Source: Candidatus Anstonellales archaeon (GTDB lineage: Archaea; Micrarchaeota; Micrarchaeia; Anstonellales; CG1-02-47-40). From it: a stretch of 36,412 bases of DNA. This document shows, in pieces, positions 24,705 to 31,714 of the stretch. The notes below the pieces were generated by a model. The model was given only the letters and a program-made list of their open reading frames with translations. It was not told where the DNA came from and did not search any database. The position numbers and the translations under genes were made by a program. Every line of letters begins with the position of its first letter. Positions within the stretch are counted from its first letter, which is position 1. The DNA is taken from NCBI GenBank assembly GCA_038869735.1, contig JAWCQO010000003.1, positions 91,706 to 128,117 of the forward strand, in the 5' to 3' direction.

Positions 24705-25229
24705 ATGGGAGATCCAAGAAAATCAAGGAAAAAATATGAAACCCCAAGAAAGATTTGGGATTCCGTGCGCATCAGGGAAGAAAGAGCTCTTGCAAGAGAA
24801 TACGCGCTTAAGAATGTAAGGGAGCTTTGGTCCTCAATATACAAGCTCAAGACGATTAGGAGAAATGCCCGCAAACTTATTGCAGCAGGAGAAAGAGGAC
24901 AGAAGCAAGCAAAGGACGTAATACAAAGATTGGCTCGGCTTGGCTTTGTAAATGAAAACGCAACACTCCCTGATGTCCTCACCATTTCCATAAGAGATAT
25001 CCTCGATCGCAGGTTGCAATCTTTAGTTTTCAAAAAAGGCCTTGCGAATTCCTACAAGCAAGCCCGTCAACTTATTACACACGGGTTTATAGCGGTTGAT
25101 GGAAAGCGGGTTTCTTCTCCTTCCTACCTCGTACCGAAAGCCAGCGAGCCCCATATAACTTATTTCAAAAAAATAGATTTAAGTGGTAGCGCAATCAAAG
25201 ATAAGAATGATAATAAAGAGAACCAATAA
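24705..25229 (+). CDS. rps4: 30S ribosomal protein S4 (uS4)
   Basis: The 174-residue product begins [37 protein letters not shown], the archaeal S4 N-terminus. It contains the S4 RNA-binding domain near 103-140 ([40 protein letters not shown]). It is a primary 16S rRNA binder. GAGTTGAGG precedes the ATG. Confidence 0.96.
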   Translation: MGDPRKSRKKYETPRKIWDSVRIREERALAREYALKNVRELWSSIYKLKTIRRNARKLIAAGERGQKQAKDVIQRLARLGFVNENATLPDVLTISIRDILDRRLQSLVFKKGLANSYKQARQLITHGFIAVDGKRVSSPSYLVPKASEPHITYFKKIDLSGSAIKDKNDNKENQ

Positions 25230-25258
25230 CATAAATACAATTAAACGCAGGTGATTGT

Positions 25259-25819
25259 TTGTCAGATGACAAAAAAGAATCAAAAGACATCCCCTCCCAA
25301 TTAGCTCCTTCCAGCCAGCCTTCCTTGTCTAACTCACAACCTCAAGCACCAGAGCCTTTGGCTGTTCCGTCTCAGACTAAATCAGACCCTACTTTAGAAC
25401 CTACTCGCGAGCGAGAGGAGCCAACAAAAAAGCGAGAGCTTCATTGGGGCGTTGCTCATGTGTACTCTTCAAAGAATAACACCCTAATAACGGTTACAGA
25501 TATATCAGGAGCTGAGACAATAGCGAAGGCAAGTGGTGGAATGGTTGTCAAAGCTGCACGAGAAGAAGGAAAACCATATGCAGCAATGCAAGCAACAGCC
25601 AAAGTAATAAACGAATGCAGGAACAGGGGAATAAACGCTCTACATATTCGTATACGCGCCCCAGGAGGTCATGGTCCAAAGACTCCTGGCGCAGGAGCTC
25701 AAGCAGTTGTTCGCTCAATAGCAAGAATGGGAATAAAAATAGGAAAAATAGAAGATGTTACTCCTGTTCCTTCTGATACCACAAAGAGGCCATGGGGAAG
25801 AAGAGGAAGAAGAGTATAA
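25259..25819 (+). CDS. rps11: 30S ribosomal protein S11 (uS11) with long N-terminal extension
   Basis: The start is TTG 25259 after GCAGGTGATTG. Of 186 residues, the first 55 are a Pro/Ser/Gln/Glu-rich low-complexity extension. The core then matches archaeal S11: [70 protein letters not shown] and the end [11 protein letters not shown]. The family usually has about 130 residues. Order S13-S4-S11-RpoD is standard for archaea. Confidence 0.95.
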   Translation: MSDDKKESKDIPSQLAPSSQPSLSNSQPQAPEPLAVPSQTKSDPTLEPTREREEPTKKRELHWGVAHVYSSKNNTLITVTDISGAETIAKASGGMVVKAAREEGKPYAAMQATAKVINECRNRGINALHIRIRAPGGHGPKTPGAGAQAVVRSIARMGIKIGKIEDVTPVPSDTTKRPWGRRGRRV

Positions 25820-25837
25820 GCGGTGTGGTGGTTTGAG

Positions 25838-26413
25838 ATGAAGGTTAAAGTCGTTTATGAAGATAACGAGAGAATAGAGCTTAAGCTTGAGGACACCAAA
25901 ACATATTTTGCAAATGCTCTTCGGCGCCTTTCAATGACAGCAGTGCCAGTAATGGCAATTGATACTATAACTGTTTATGAAAATACCTCGTCATCATTTG
26001 ACGAGTACATCTCACACCGACTTGGCTTGATTCCCCTAAAAACTCCTTCCAGCTATCCAAAAAATTCTTCATGTACTCTCATATTGCATAAAGAAGGTCC
26101 CTGTACGGTCTACTCCTCTGATTTAAAAAGCAAGGACCAAAGCGTAAAGCCGTCATTTCCAAACATACCCATAATAAAACTTCTCGAACATCAATCAATA
26201 AGGATAGAAGCACACGCTGTTTTTGGAACAGGCTCAAAGCATGCAAAATTTCAGCCATGTCTTGCTTCGTATGAAAAGAATACTGAAAACTCGTTTTCAT
26301 TCTTTGTTGAGTCGTTTCATCAGTTGCCACCAAGGAAGATACTGTTACAAGCAGCTGAATTGCTTGAAGAAAAAGCAGAGGAATTTGAAAAGCACTTATC
26401 AAAAATGAAATAA
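25838..26413 (+). CDS. rpoD: DNA-directed RNA polymerase subunit D, compact form
   Basis: This is the alpha-N-terminal-domain homologue of archaeal RNA polymerase, a partner of subunit L in assembly. It reads KVVYEDNERIELKLEDTKTYFANALRRLSMTAVPVMAIDTITVYENTSSSFDEYISHRLGLIPL, the typical dimerisation fold, and ends FFVESFHQLPPRKILLQAAELLEEKAEEFEKHL. The 191-residue length (ATG 25838; GTG 25823 is an alternative) lacks the cysteine-rich ferredoxin-like domain present in longer RpoD proteins, as in many euryarchaea. Confidence 0.95.
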   Translation: MKVKVVYEDNERIELKLEDTKTYFANALRRLSMTAVPVMAIDTITVYENTSSSFDEYISHRLGLIPLKTPSSYPKNSSCTLILHKEGPCTVYSSDLKSKDQSVKPSFPNIPIIKLLEHQSIRIEAHAVFGTGSKHAKFQPCLASYEKNTENSFSFFVESFHQLPPRKILLQAAELLEEKAEEFEKHLSKMK

Positions 26414-26445
26414 AGTTTATTTAAATGAGATGAAAATATATTAAT

Positions 26446-26473
26446 ATCCGCACCTTATATTATCTGTGCGGAT
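26446..26473. other. Perfect 8-bp hairpin between rpoD and tRNA-Leu
   Basis: ATCCGCAC (26446-26453) is the exact reverse complement of GTGCGGAT (26466-26473), with a 12-nt AT-rich loop. No T-run follows, so it is not a typical terminator. It could be a processing element for excising the tRNA from the ribosomal transcript or a regulatory hairpin. Its stem core ATCCGC/GCGGAT also occurs in the 77-bp repeats at the end of rps2. Confidence 0.6.
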
Positions 26474-26490
26474 GGAGGTATAAAAAATAT

Positions 26491-26703
26491 GCGGAGATGG
26501 CAGAGCCTGGTCAAATGCGCAGGACTGAGGCTCCTGTGACTTTAGTGTCTGCGGGGGTTCAATCCAAGACAGTTCCATTTTATTTCATTTTCGGCATGCT
26601 GACTAAAAATAAACCCACGTCCTCCCTTTCACAGCCTCTTGGAATTCTATCGTCCGGATTACATACGGGGAACTTTCTTGGGCTACACATCCTCCTCTCC
26701 GCA
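26491..26703 (+). tRNA. tRNA-Leu(GAG) with a ~126-nt T-loop intron
   Basis: Acceptor GCGGAGA (26491-26497) pairs with TCTCCGC (26696-26702), with discriminator A at 26703 as expected for leucine. The anticodon stem is CAGGA (26520-26524)/TCCTG (26532-26536), anticodon GAG at 26527-26529, followed by a long variable arm. T stem GGGGG (26553-26557) pairs with CCTCC (26691-26695) with one G-U. TTCAAT at 26558-26563 starts the T loop and the T at 26690 ends it. The insert, about 26564-26689, begins and ends with a 6+6 bp helix (26564-26576/26669-26681). Mature length would be 87 nt. The exact splice points may shift by 1-2 nt. Confidence 0.88.
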
Positions 26704-26724
26704 TCTTTATTTTAGGGTGTATAT

Positions 26725-27159
26725 ATGCTTAGAGAGAAACTCACGATTGATGCAAAAAACACTATACTTGGAAGATTAGCTTCTAAGGTTGCCAAGTATC
26801 TTCTCCTAGGAAGAGAAGTTTTTATAGTGAATGCAGAACAGGCCTTGATTTCAGGGAGTCTCCAAAAGGCAAAGGAAAAATATCTCAAAAGGTTGACTCA
26901 AAAGCACAAGGCCGACCCATCGCGCTCTCCCAAATGGCCCAAAGAAGCCCACAGACTACTAAAAAGAATAATACGCGGTATGCTCCCAAAAAAGACATCG
27001 AGAGGGAAGAGCGCATTGAAACGCCTAAAGGTTTTTATGGGCATTCCAAAAGAGCTTGAAAATGAAAAATTTCTGACTTTCTCTGAGTTCCTAGGCTTAT
27101 CAAAGAGGAAGACCTTTTCCCTACTTGACCTTTGCAGGGAAATAGGATACAAAAAATAG
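26725..27159 (+). CDS. rpl13: 50S ribosomal protein L13 (uL13)
   Basis: The 144-residue protein opens LTIDAKNTILGRLASKVAKYLLLGREVFIVNAEQALISG, the L13 signature. It has archaeal features such as RSPKWPKEAHRLLKRIIRGMLPKKTSRGKSALKRLKVFMG. TTAGGGTGTAT precedes the ATG, 21 nt after the tRNA(Leu) end. L18e, which normally precedes L13 in archaea, is absent here and the tRNA occupies its place. Confidence 0.96.
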   Translation: MLREKLTIDAKNTILGRLASKVAKYLLLGREVFIVNAEQALISGSLQKAKEKYLKRLTQKHKADPSRSPKWPKEAHRLLKRIIRGMLPKKTSRGKSALKRLKVFMGIPKELENEKFLTFSEFLGLSKRKTFSLLDLCREIGYKK

Positions 27160-27168
27160 GTGAAGCGA

Positions 27169-27615
27169 ATGAAGAACGTCTCAGGTAAGAAAAAACGACT
27201 ATCAAAAAAGAAAATGATTGCGATAGTCACACGCGGAAAGAGAAAAGAGAGTATTGCTAGGGCATCCATAAAAAACGGAAAAGGCTTGGTTAGCATCAAT
27301 GGCATTCCCATCAATGCTTATTCAACGCCACTTGCTAGGTCTATAATAACTGAGCCGCTCTCTGCGTTTCCTCAACTATCCCAAAAAGTTGACATAAAAG
27401 TCCGAGTTACTGGGGGTGGGGTAATAGGACAGGCTCAAGCCTGCAGGACAGCAATAGCCAGAGCTCTTTTAAAACATTCAGGGGAAGACCAAACTATTAA
27501 AGCGCAAATGCAGCAGATAGATCGCTTTCTCCTATTGGAAGACTCTCGGAGAGTTGAACCCAAGAAATACAAGGGTCCAAAAGCACGTGCAAGGTTTCAA
27601 AAATCTTATAGATAA
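27169..27615 (+). CDS. rps9: 30S ribosomal protein S9 (uS9)
   Basis: From ATG 27169 (SD AGGTGAAG) the product has 148 residues. It has VTRGKRKESIARASIKNGKGLVSING near 24-49, VRVTGGGVIGQAQACRTAIARALLKH near 84-109 and the C-terminus DSRRVEPKKYKGPKARARFQKSYR, whose conserved terminal arginine reaches the P-site tRNA. GTG 27160, directly after the L13 stop, is an in-frame alternative. Confidence 0.96.
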   Translation: MKNVSGKKKRLSKKKMIAIVTRGKRKESIARASIKNGKGLVSINGIPINAYSTPLARSIITEPLSAFPQLSQKVDIKVRVTGGGVIGQAQACRTAIARALLKHSGEDQTIKAQMQQIDRFLLLEDSRRVEPKKYKGPKARARFQKSYR

Positions 27616-27626
27616 GGTGATATATT

Positions 27627-27824
27627 ATGTACTTTCCAATAAGATGTTTTACTTGTGGTCAACTAATAGCTCATAAATACGAACCTTACCAAAAAAAACT
27701 TTCAGAAGGAAAGAGCCCTGCAAGCACACTTGATGAACTAAACATAAAGAGATATTGTTGCCGCAGGATGTTTCTTTCTCACGTGGAGGTAGCTGATAAA
27801 ATAATAAAATATGAGAAATTATAA
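27627..27824 (+). CDS. rpoN: DNA-directed RNA polymerase subunit N
   Basis: The 65-residue zinc protein matches Rpb10/RpoN: MYFPIRCFTCGQLIAHKY with CxxC, then LDELNIKRYCCRRMFLSHVE with the CC pair, completing the zinc site. GGTGAT precedes the ATG. RpoK, which often follows in archaea, is not found here; the tRNA(Pro) gene follows instead. Confidence 0.97.
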   Translation: MYFPIRCFTCGQLIAHKYEPYQKKLSEGKSPASTLDELNIKRYCCRRMFLSHVEVADKIIKYEKL

Positions 27825-27832
27825 GAATAATA

Positions 27833-27992
27833 GGGGCCATGGGGTAACCTGGCTATCCTTCCGGCTAACTACTGCTTTCTTTCCCGAGAAGGCTGCTGTC
27901 CGGAATGGGGTGCCGGCGATCCGAGGGAACTCTCCGTTGCTTTTAACTTTGGCAAGCGGCAGAGTCCGGAAATTCAAATCTCGGTGGCCCCA
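27833..27992 (+). tRNA. tRNA-Pro(GGG) with two introns
   Basis: Acceptor GGGGCCA (27833-27839) pairs with TGGCCCC (27985-27991), discriminator A at 27992. The D stem is GGGT/ATCC. The anticodon stem is CCGGC (27861-27865)/GCCGG (27912-27916), and the spliced loop TTGGGGT gives anticodon GGG. The T stem is CCGAG (27921-27925)/CTCGG (27980-27984) with intact T loop TTCAAAT at 27973-27979. Intron 1, about 27867-27905 (39 nt), is flanked by CCGG/CCGG. Intron 2, 27926-27972 (47 nt), lies between T stem and T loop, flanked by TCCG (27920-27923)/CGGA (27967-27970) with 3-nt bulges. After removal 74 nt remain, exactly normal. Confidence 0.87.
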
Positions 27993-28012
27993 AACTTCTG
28001 AGGTCGTGTGGA

Positions 28013-28789
28013 ATGGATAGTCTTCTGGTAAAGCAAGAGAAATATCTTGAAAGTGGGATTCATATAGGCACAAAATTAAAAGTGGTCGATATGGAGCCCT
28101 ACATATACCGAAAAAGAAGTGACGGATTATACGTGCTGGACCTTAGAAAAATTGACGAATGCCTTCGCGCGGCTGCAGCCGAAATAGGAAAGTACTCATC
28201 ACAAGATATCCTCGTAGTAGCTTCTCGTACGTATGCAGGTAATGCAGCTGCAAAATTCTCAAAAATAATTGGCTGCAAAGCCATACTAGGTCGCTTTATA
28301 CCCGGAACATTTACTAACGTTTCAAGATCATATTTCCTAGAGCCAAAATTTGTCCTTGTCTGCGACCCAAAAGCAGAGCGCCAGGCAATAGTTGAAGCTG
28401 CACGCATGAATATCCCCGTTGCTGCTTTGTGCGATACTGATAATCCAACAACAGGAGTCACTTTTATTGTACCGTGCAACAATAAAGGTCGCCGTTCCCT
28501 CGCCCTAATCTTCTATATATTAGCGCGTGAGTATTTTATGGCTCAGAAGCGCATTTCAAGCTATGATGAATTCTCCCTTCAGCCAGAGGATTTCGAGTCA
28601 GATGATGCTTATCAAGAAACAAAGGAAGAGACAAAAAAGAGCGATGTACTCTCCGAGCCTCAAGCCCAAGATGGACAAGATGCGGCTGTTAGTGAAACCA
28701 CGGCTCCTAAGAAACAATCCAAAAAAAAGTCACTTGAAAAACAAAAACCCTTACCCCCTCCAGTGCCACAAGAAGAGGTAACCAATTAA
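28013..28789 (+). CDS. rps2: 30S ribosomal protein S2 (uS2)
   Basis: The 258-residue protein has LVKQEKYLESGIHIGTKLKVVDMEPYIYRKRSDGLYVLDL at the N-terminus and ILGRFIPGTFTNVSR near 90. VAALCDTDNPTTGVTFIVPCNNKGRRSLALIFYILAREY near 143-181 is the archaeal S2 pattern. The last 60 residues are a charged, Gln/Lys/Pro-rich tail. The final nine codons and the stop lie inside the first copy of a 77-bp tandem repeat. GAGGTCG serves as SD. It appears to be the last gene of the operon. Confidence 0.96.
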   Translation: MDSLLVKQEKYLESGIHIGTKLKVVDMEPYIYRKRSDGLYVLDLRKIDECLRAAAAEIGKYSSQDILVVASRTYAGNAAAKFSKIIGCKAILGRFIPGTFTNVSRSYFLEPKFVLVCDPKAERQAIVEAARMNIPVAALCDTDNPTTGVTFIVPCNNKGRRSLALIFYILAREYFMAQKRISSYDEFSLQPEDFESDDAYQETKEETKKSDVLSEPQAQDGQDAAVSETTAPKKQSKKKSLEKQKPLPPPVPQEEVTN

Positions 28790-28949
28790 TCCGCCTGGGT
28801 GCGTGCGGATTGCAGAAAATCGACCGTTGAGGACCTCCAGTGCCACAAGAAGAGGTAACCAATTAATCCGCCTGGGTGCGTGCGGATTGCAGAAAATCGA
28901 CCGTTGAGGACCTCCAGTGCCACAAGAAGAGGCAGCCAATTAATCCGCT
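28757..28949 (+). repeat. 77-bp tandem repeat, 2.5 copies, starting inside rps2
   Basis: Copies 28757-28833 and 28834-28910 are identical; a third, partial and slightly diverged copy runs from 28911 to about 28949. Each full copy contains the last codons and stop of rps2 followed by a hairpin, AATCCGC/GCGGATT with a 10-nt loop (28788-28811 and 28865-28888). A further echo of CCAATTAATC occurs near 29020. The remainder of 28950-29161 has no gene that I can support. Confidence 0.95.
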
Positions 28950-29065
28950 CTGCAAGTTTCTAATCTCTTCGGTATTAGGACTATTAGGAAGAAAACCAAG
29001 CAGGGGGGTTGGACGGCCAATTAATCTGCTTGTCTCTTTATTTACCTCTCGTCCCTTAAAATATC

Positions 29066-29072
29066 TTTTTTT
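29066..29072 (+). terminator. T-run, probable end of the ribosomal operon transcript
   Basis: Seven T residues occur about 280 nt after the rps2 stop and before the convergent gene at 29162. This is a typical archaeal T-rich termination site; a further pyrimidine-rich stretch follows. Confidence 0.4.
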
Positions 29073-29161
29073 GGGCTACTTCTTCTCTTCTCTCACTTTA
29101 CCCCCTCTCATTTTCCCCTTTCTTTCATACGTTAAGTCCTTAGATAAATACTGATAAAACT

Positions 29162-30373
29162 CTAATCAAATGCAGATCTGCACATTTTTTGTGCATCCTC
29201 TCTTTCAATTAAGTCGCATATTGACTTATCCTTCTGTGAGACTGCTGCAGAAGTATAACACTTGTTTTTCCACTCCTCAACTAAAACACCCTTGCACCCT
29301 TCTACATTAATCTTTTTTTCACTATGACCAAAGGCTACGGCAGAAAAGCACGAGCTTCGCCCATAAGCCGTCCTTATATTATTGCAATGAGACATATAAC
29401 CATGCTCAATAGCAACTCCTCTATAACATGAATCTTTCTTCGTCTCTGAAAAAATGTTTTCGCATATATGCGCCTGTCCTGAAATTTTTGCATAGTTCAA
29501 GTAGCAATCGTCAGCAAGAATGGTTGTGTCTGACTTTGAACAAAGAGAAGCGTCCTTTAATGCAGTTGAAAGAGCTCTATAGCACTCATTTCTATATACG
29601 GATTTTTCGCTAGCAAAGCTACACCAATAAGAATTATTCGTATAGGTTGCAACAGTTAGATAGCACAAATCTGCGATCGATTTTTGGCTTGCATTTTGGC
29701 ACTCATCACCTTGCTTATCACTCACAATTCCAATGCACCCAAGCTTTCTTGATTCATTTTTAATATTATAACAAGCATCAGAAAGCCTAAATTCTAGCGC
29801 ATAATCAAAAAGACAGTCGTCATCCTCACATCGTTTATAGTCTTTTGTCTCCCATGCAAAACATCTATCTCTTTCGGCTTCACTAACCTCATCACTTAGG
29901 CAAGGAGGCACAAGCAAATTGATACAGTTTTGTCTTTTTTTATCATCTTTTATCTCATTGCACACGGTATCGTTCTTTATTTTTAGTGCATGAAACTCTA
30001 TGCAGGAATCCCTCGTTTCAACGTTTATTATATGCCGGCACGCCGCAAGGCTCAAATTTGCAAACGGATAGAAACATCTTTGCTGTTCATTTTCCCCATA
30101 TATGAATTGACATATGGTTTCGTTTGAGGTGTTTTTTGCAAGCGACAAGAAGCACAAATCTCTGCTTTTAGTAATCGGTATATCCATACAGGGTGCCGAT
30201 TCTTTTTTTTGTGGCAGAGAAGGCACAACTTTGATTGGTTGAGAAGGCTTTTCCTCAACTTCCTCCTCCCCAACAATTATTTTTGGTAATTGCTTCTCCT
30301 TAAGTTTTATGCATCCAAAAAACATAACAGATAACAAAATAAACGCTATAATAACGAATCGTTTTTGATACAT
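29162..30373 (-). CDS. Lipoprotein with repeated cysteine motifs
   Basis: The 403-residue product starts at ATG 30373 with GAGGTAGGT before it. Residues 6-20 are a hydrophobic signal with lipobox MFFGC, so Cys21 is likely lipidated. After a Pro/Glu/Lys linker (30-60), the rest is a chain of about nine repeats of roughly 35-40 residues. Each has a C ... DxCY/F-xx-A pattern (e.g. NETICQFIYG, RDSCIEFHALK, DDCLFDYALE, DLCYLTVATYT, DDCYLNYAKIS, DSCYRGVAIE). Two cysteines per repeat suggest disulfides outside the membrane. I do not know its function; similar cysteine-repeat proteins are in my recollection seen in uncultured small archaea. Confidence 0.8.
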   Translation of the reverse strand: MYQKRFVIIAFILLSVMFFGCIKLKEKQLPKIIVGEEEVEEKPSQPIKVVPSLPQKKESAPCMDIPITKSRDLCFLSLAKNTSNETICQFIYGENEQQRCFYPFANLSLAACRHIINVETRDSCIEFHALKIKNDTVCNEIKDDKKRQNCINLLVPPCLSDEVSEAERDRCFAWETKDYKRCEDDDCLFDYALEFRLSDACYNIKNESRKLGCIGIVSDKQGDECQNASQKSIADLCYLTVATYTNNSYWCSFASEKSVYRNECYRALSTALKDASLCSKSDTTILADDCYLNYAKISGQAHICENIFSETKKDSCYRGVAIEHGYMSHCNNIRTAYGRSSCFSAVAFGHSEKKINVEGCKGVLVEEWKNKCYTSAAVSQKDKSICDLIEREDAQKMCRSAFD

Positions 30374-30388
30374 ACCTACCTCAACTCT

Positions 30389-30420
30389 TTATCCATTAAA
30401 AACCCCTTATCCATTAAAAA
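30389..30420. repeat. Short direct repeat upstream of the lipoprotein gene
   Basis: TTATCCATTAAAAA occurs at 30389-30402 and again at 30407-30420, a period of 18 bp. Read on the - strand it gives TTTTTAAT twice upstream of the ATG at 30373, so a TATA-like element may be duplicated. Confidence 0.7.
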
Positions 30421-30424
30421 ACCT

Positions 30425-31603
30425 TCATATTATCTTCAATTTCCTCCCCACATCTTCAAATGCAGAGATGGCTTTTTCCAAATCCTCTGCAGTCAAACCC
30501 GCATTCATTATTGTCCTTATCCTTGCTCTATCCGGTGCCACCATCGGATATACTATGGGTAGCGCAAAAATTCCTGCTTCAAACAACATTTCAGACATAA
30601 CCTTCGCCTTCTGGCTTTCTCCGACGATCACCGGTGTGATTGGGGTTTGGCTTTCTCCGATATCAAACCCAAGCCCTTTGAGCGCCTTTTTAAATTTCCT
30701 AGTGTTTCTCCAAAGCCTTTTTAAGTGCCTCGGCTCACTTTCCAAAACATCGAGTGCGGCAATACTTGCTGCAACTACGGCTGGTGGATGAGAACCCGAG
30801 AGAAGCCAAGTCCGTGATTTGTTATAAGCAAAGTTTATCAAATCCCTGCTACCGGCTATATAGCCCCCTACTACTCCAAAAGCCTTTGAGAAAGTCCCCA
30901 TCTCTACATCCACTCTCCCTTCCAGTTTATAATGAGATACTATCCCTCGCCCAGACTCACCGAGAACTCCATCCCCATGAGCATCATCTACATAGGTCAT
31001 AGCTCCATATTTTTCCGCGAGCTCTACTATCCTATCCATCTTTGCGATATCTCCATCCATCGAAAAGACACCATCTGTAACTATTAGCTTTCTGCGTGCA
31101 TTTTCTTTTTCCTTAAGCAATCTCTCCAAGTCTTCCATATCCGAGTGCTTATATACGGCTCTTTCAGCTTTTGATAGCCGGACACCATCAATTATGCTTC
31201 CATGGTTTAGCTGGTCACTAATAATTACGTCCCCTTCCCCCACAAGCTGTGGAATAAGTCCAGCATTAACAGCAAATCCAGTCTGGAAGCACAAAGCAGC
31301 TTCGCATCGCTTGAATCTTGCTATCCTCTCTTCCAGCTGAAAGTGAAGGTCCATACTTCCTGCAATAGCCCGAACAGAGCCAGAGCCAACTCCATATTTC
31401 CTTATTGCCGCAATAGCAGCTCTTTTCAGTTTTGGATGATTGCTCAGATTGAGGTAATTATTTGAACAAAGCATAATTACTTCCTTTCCATCGACAATGC
31501 AATGGGGAGTCGATGGCCCCTGCAATACACGGAGTTTCCAATCCAGATTTTTTGAGACCAGTTCTTCATACTCTACCTTAAGAAAGTCCGTAGGCTTTAC
31601 CAT
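30425..31603 (-). CDS. kbl: 2-amino-3-ketobutyrate CoA ligase (glycine C-acetyltransferase)
   Basis: This PLP enzyme of the alpha-oxoamine synthase family would cleave 2-amino-3-ketobutyrate with CoA to glycine and acetyl-CoA. NNYLNLSNHPKLKRAAIAAIRKYGVGSGSVR is typical of the N-terminal region. VDDAHGDGVLGESGRG holds the PLP-contacting Asp and His, and TFSKAFGVVGGYIAG contains the Schiff-base Lys. Start ATG 31603 (392 residues) follows GAGGGTG at good distance; ATG 31630 would add nine lysine-rich residues. BioF-type function (8-amino-7-oxononanoate synthase) cannot be excluded from sequence, but the divergent threonine dehydrogenase favours KBL. Confidence 0.88.
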   Translation of the reverse strand: MVKPTDFLKVEYEELVSKNLDWKLRVLQGPSTPHCIVDGKEVIMLCSNNYLNLSNHPKLKRAAIAAIRKYGVGSGSVRAIAGSMDLHFQLEERIARFKRCEAALCFQTGFAVNAGLIPQLVGEGDVIISDQLNHGSIIDGVRLSKAERAVYKHSDMEDLERLLKEKENARRKLIVTDGVFSMDGDIAKMDRIVELAEKYGAMTYVDDAHGDGVLGESGRGIVSHYKLEGRVDVEMGTFSKAFGVVGGYIAGSRDLINFAYNKSRTWLLSGSHPPAVVAASIAALDVLESEPRHLKRLWRNTRKFKKALKGLGFDIGESQTPITPVIVGESQKAKVMSEMLFEAGIFALPIVYPMVAPDRARIRTIMNAGLTAEDLEKAISAFEDVGRKLKII

Positions 31604-31672
31604 CAAAAACACCCTCTTTTTTTTCTCCATATACCATAAAAATACTATACTTCGTCAATATGCTATGAGATT

Positions 31673-31682
31673 GTTTTATAAC
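31673..31682. promoter_or_regulatory. Symmetric TATA-like box between kbl and the threonine dehydrogenase gene
   Basis: GTTTTATAAC reads as GTTATAAAAC on the other strand, so it is TATA-like in both directions. It lies in the 111-nt divergent spacer, about 33 nt before the + strand ATG. It may be the promoter of the dehydrogenase gene and possibly of kbl as well. Confidence 0.45.
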
Positions 31683-31714
31683 CTTCCTGATGCTTGAAAT
31701 TAAGGGGGTAGACT

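Noticed and set aside
26489-26539. Short ORF with a GGAGGT before ATG 26489
   Set aside because: It lies on the tRNA-Leu(GAG) gene and stops after 16 codons; the tRNA fold is far better supported.
26564-26689. Group I intron or homing element in tRNA-Leu(GAG)
   Set aside because: At about 126 nt it is too short for a group I intron, has no ORF, and its ends lie at the same T-loop site as the other inserts.
28757-28949. CRISPR array
   Set aside because: The 77-bp units are directly adjacent with no spacers and include coding sequence of rps2.
28876-29154. 92-residue ORF after rps2
   Set aside because: It starts inside the 77-bp repeat and shows no recognisable protein features.
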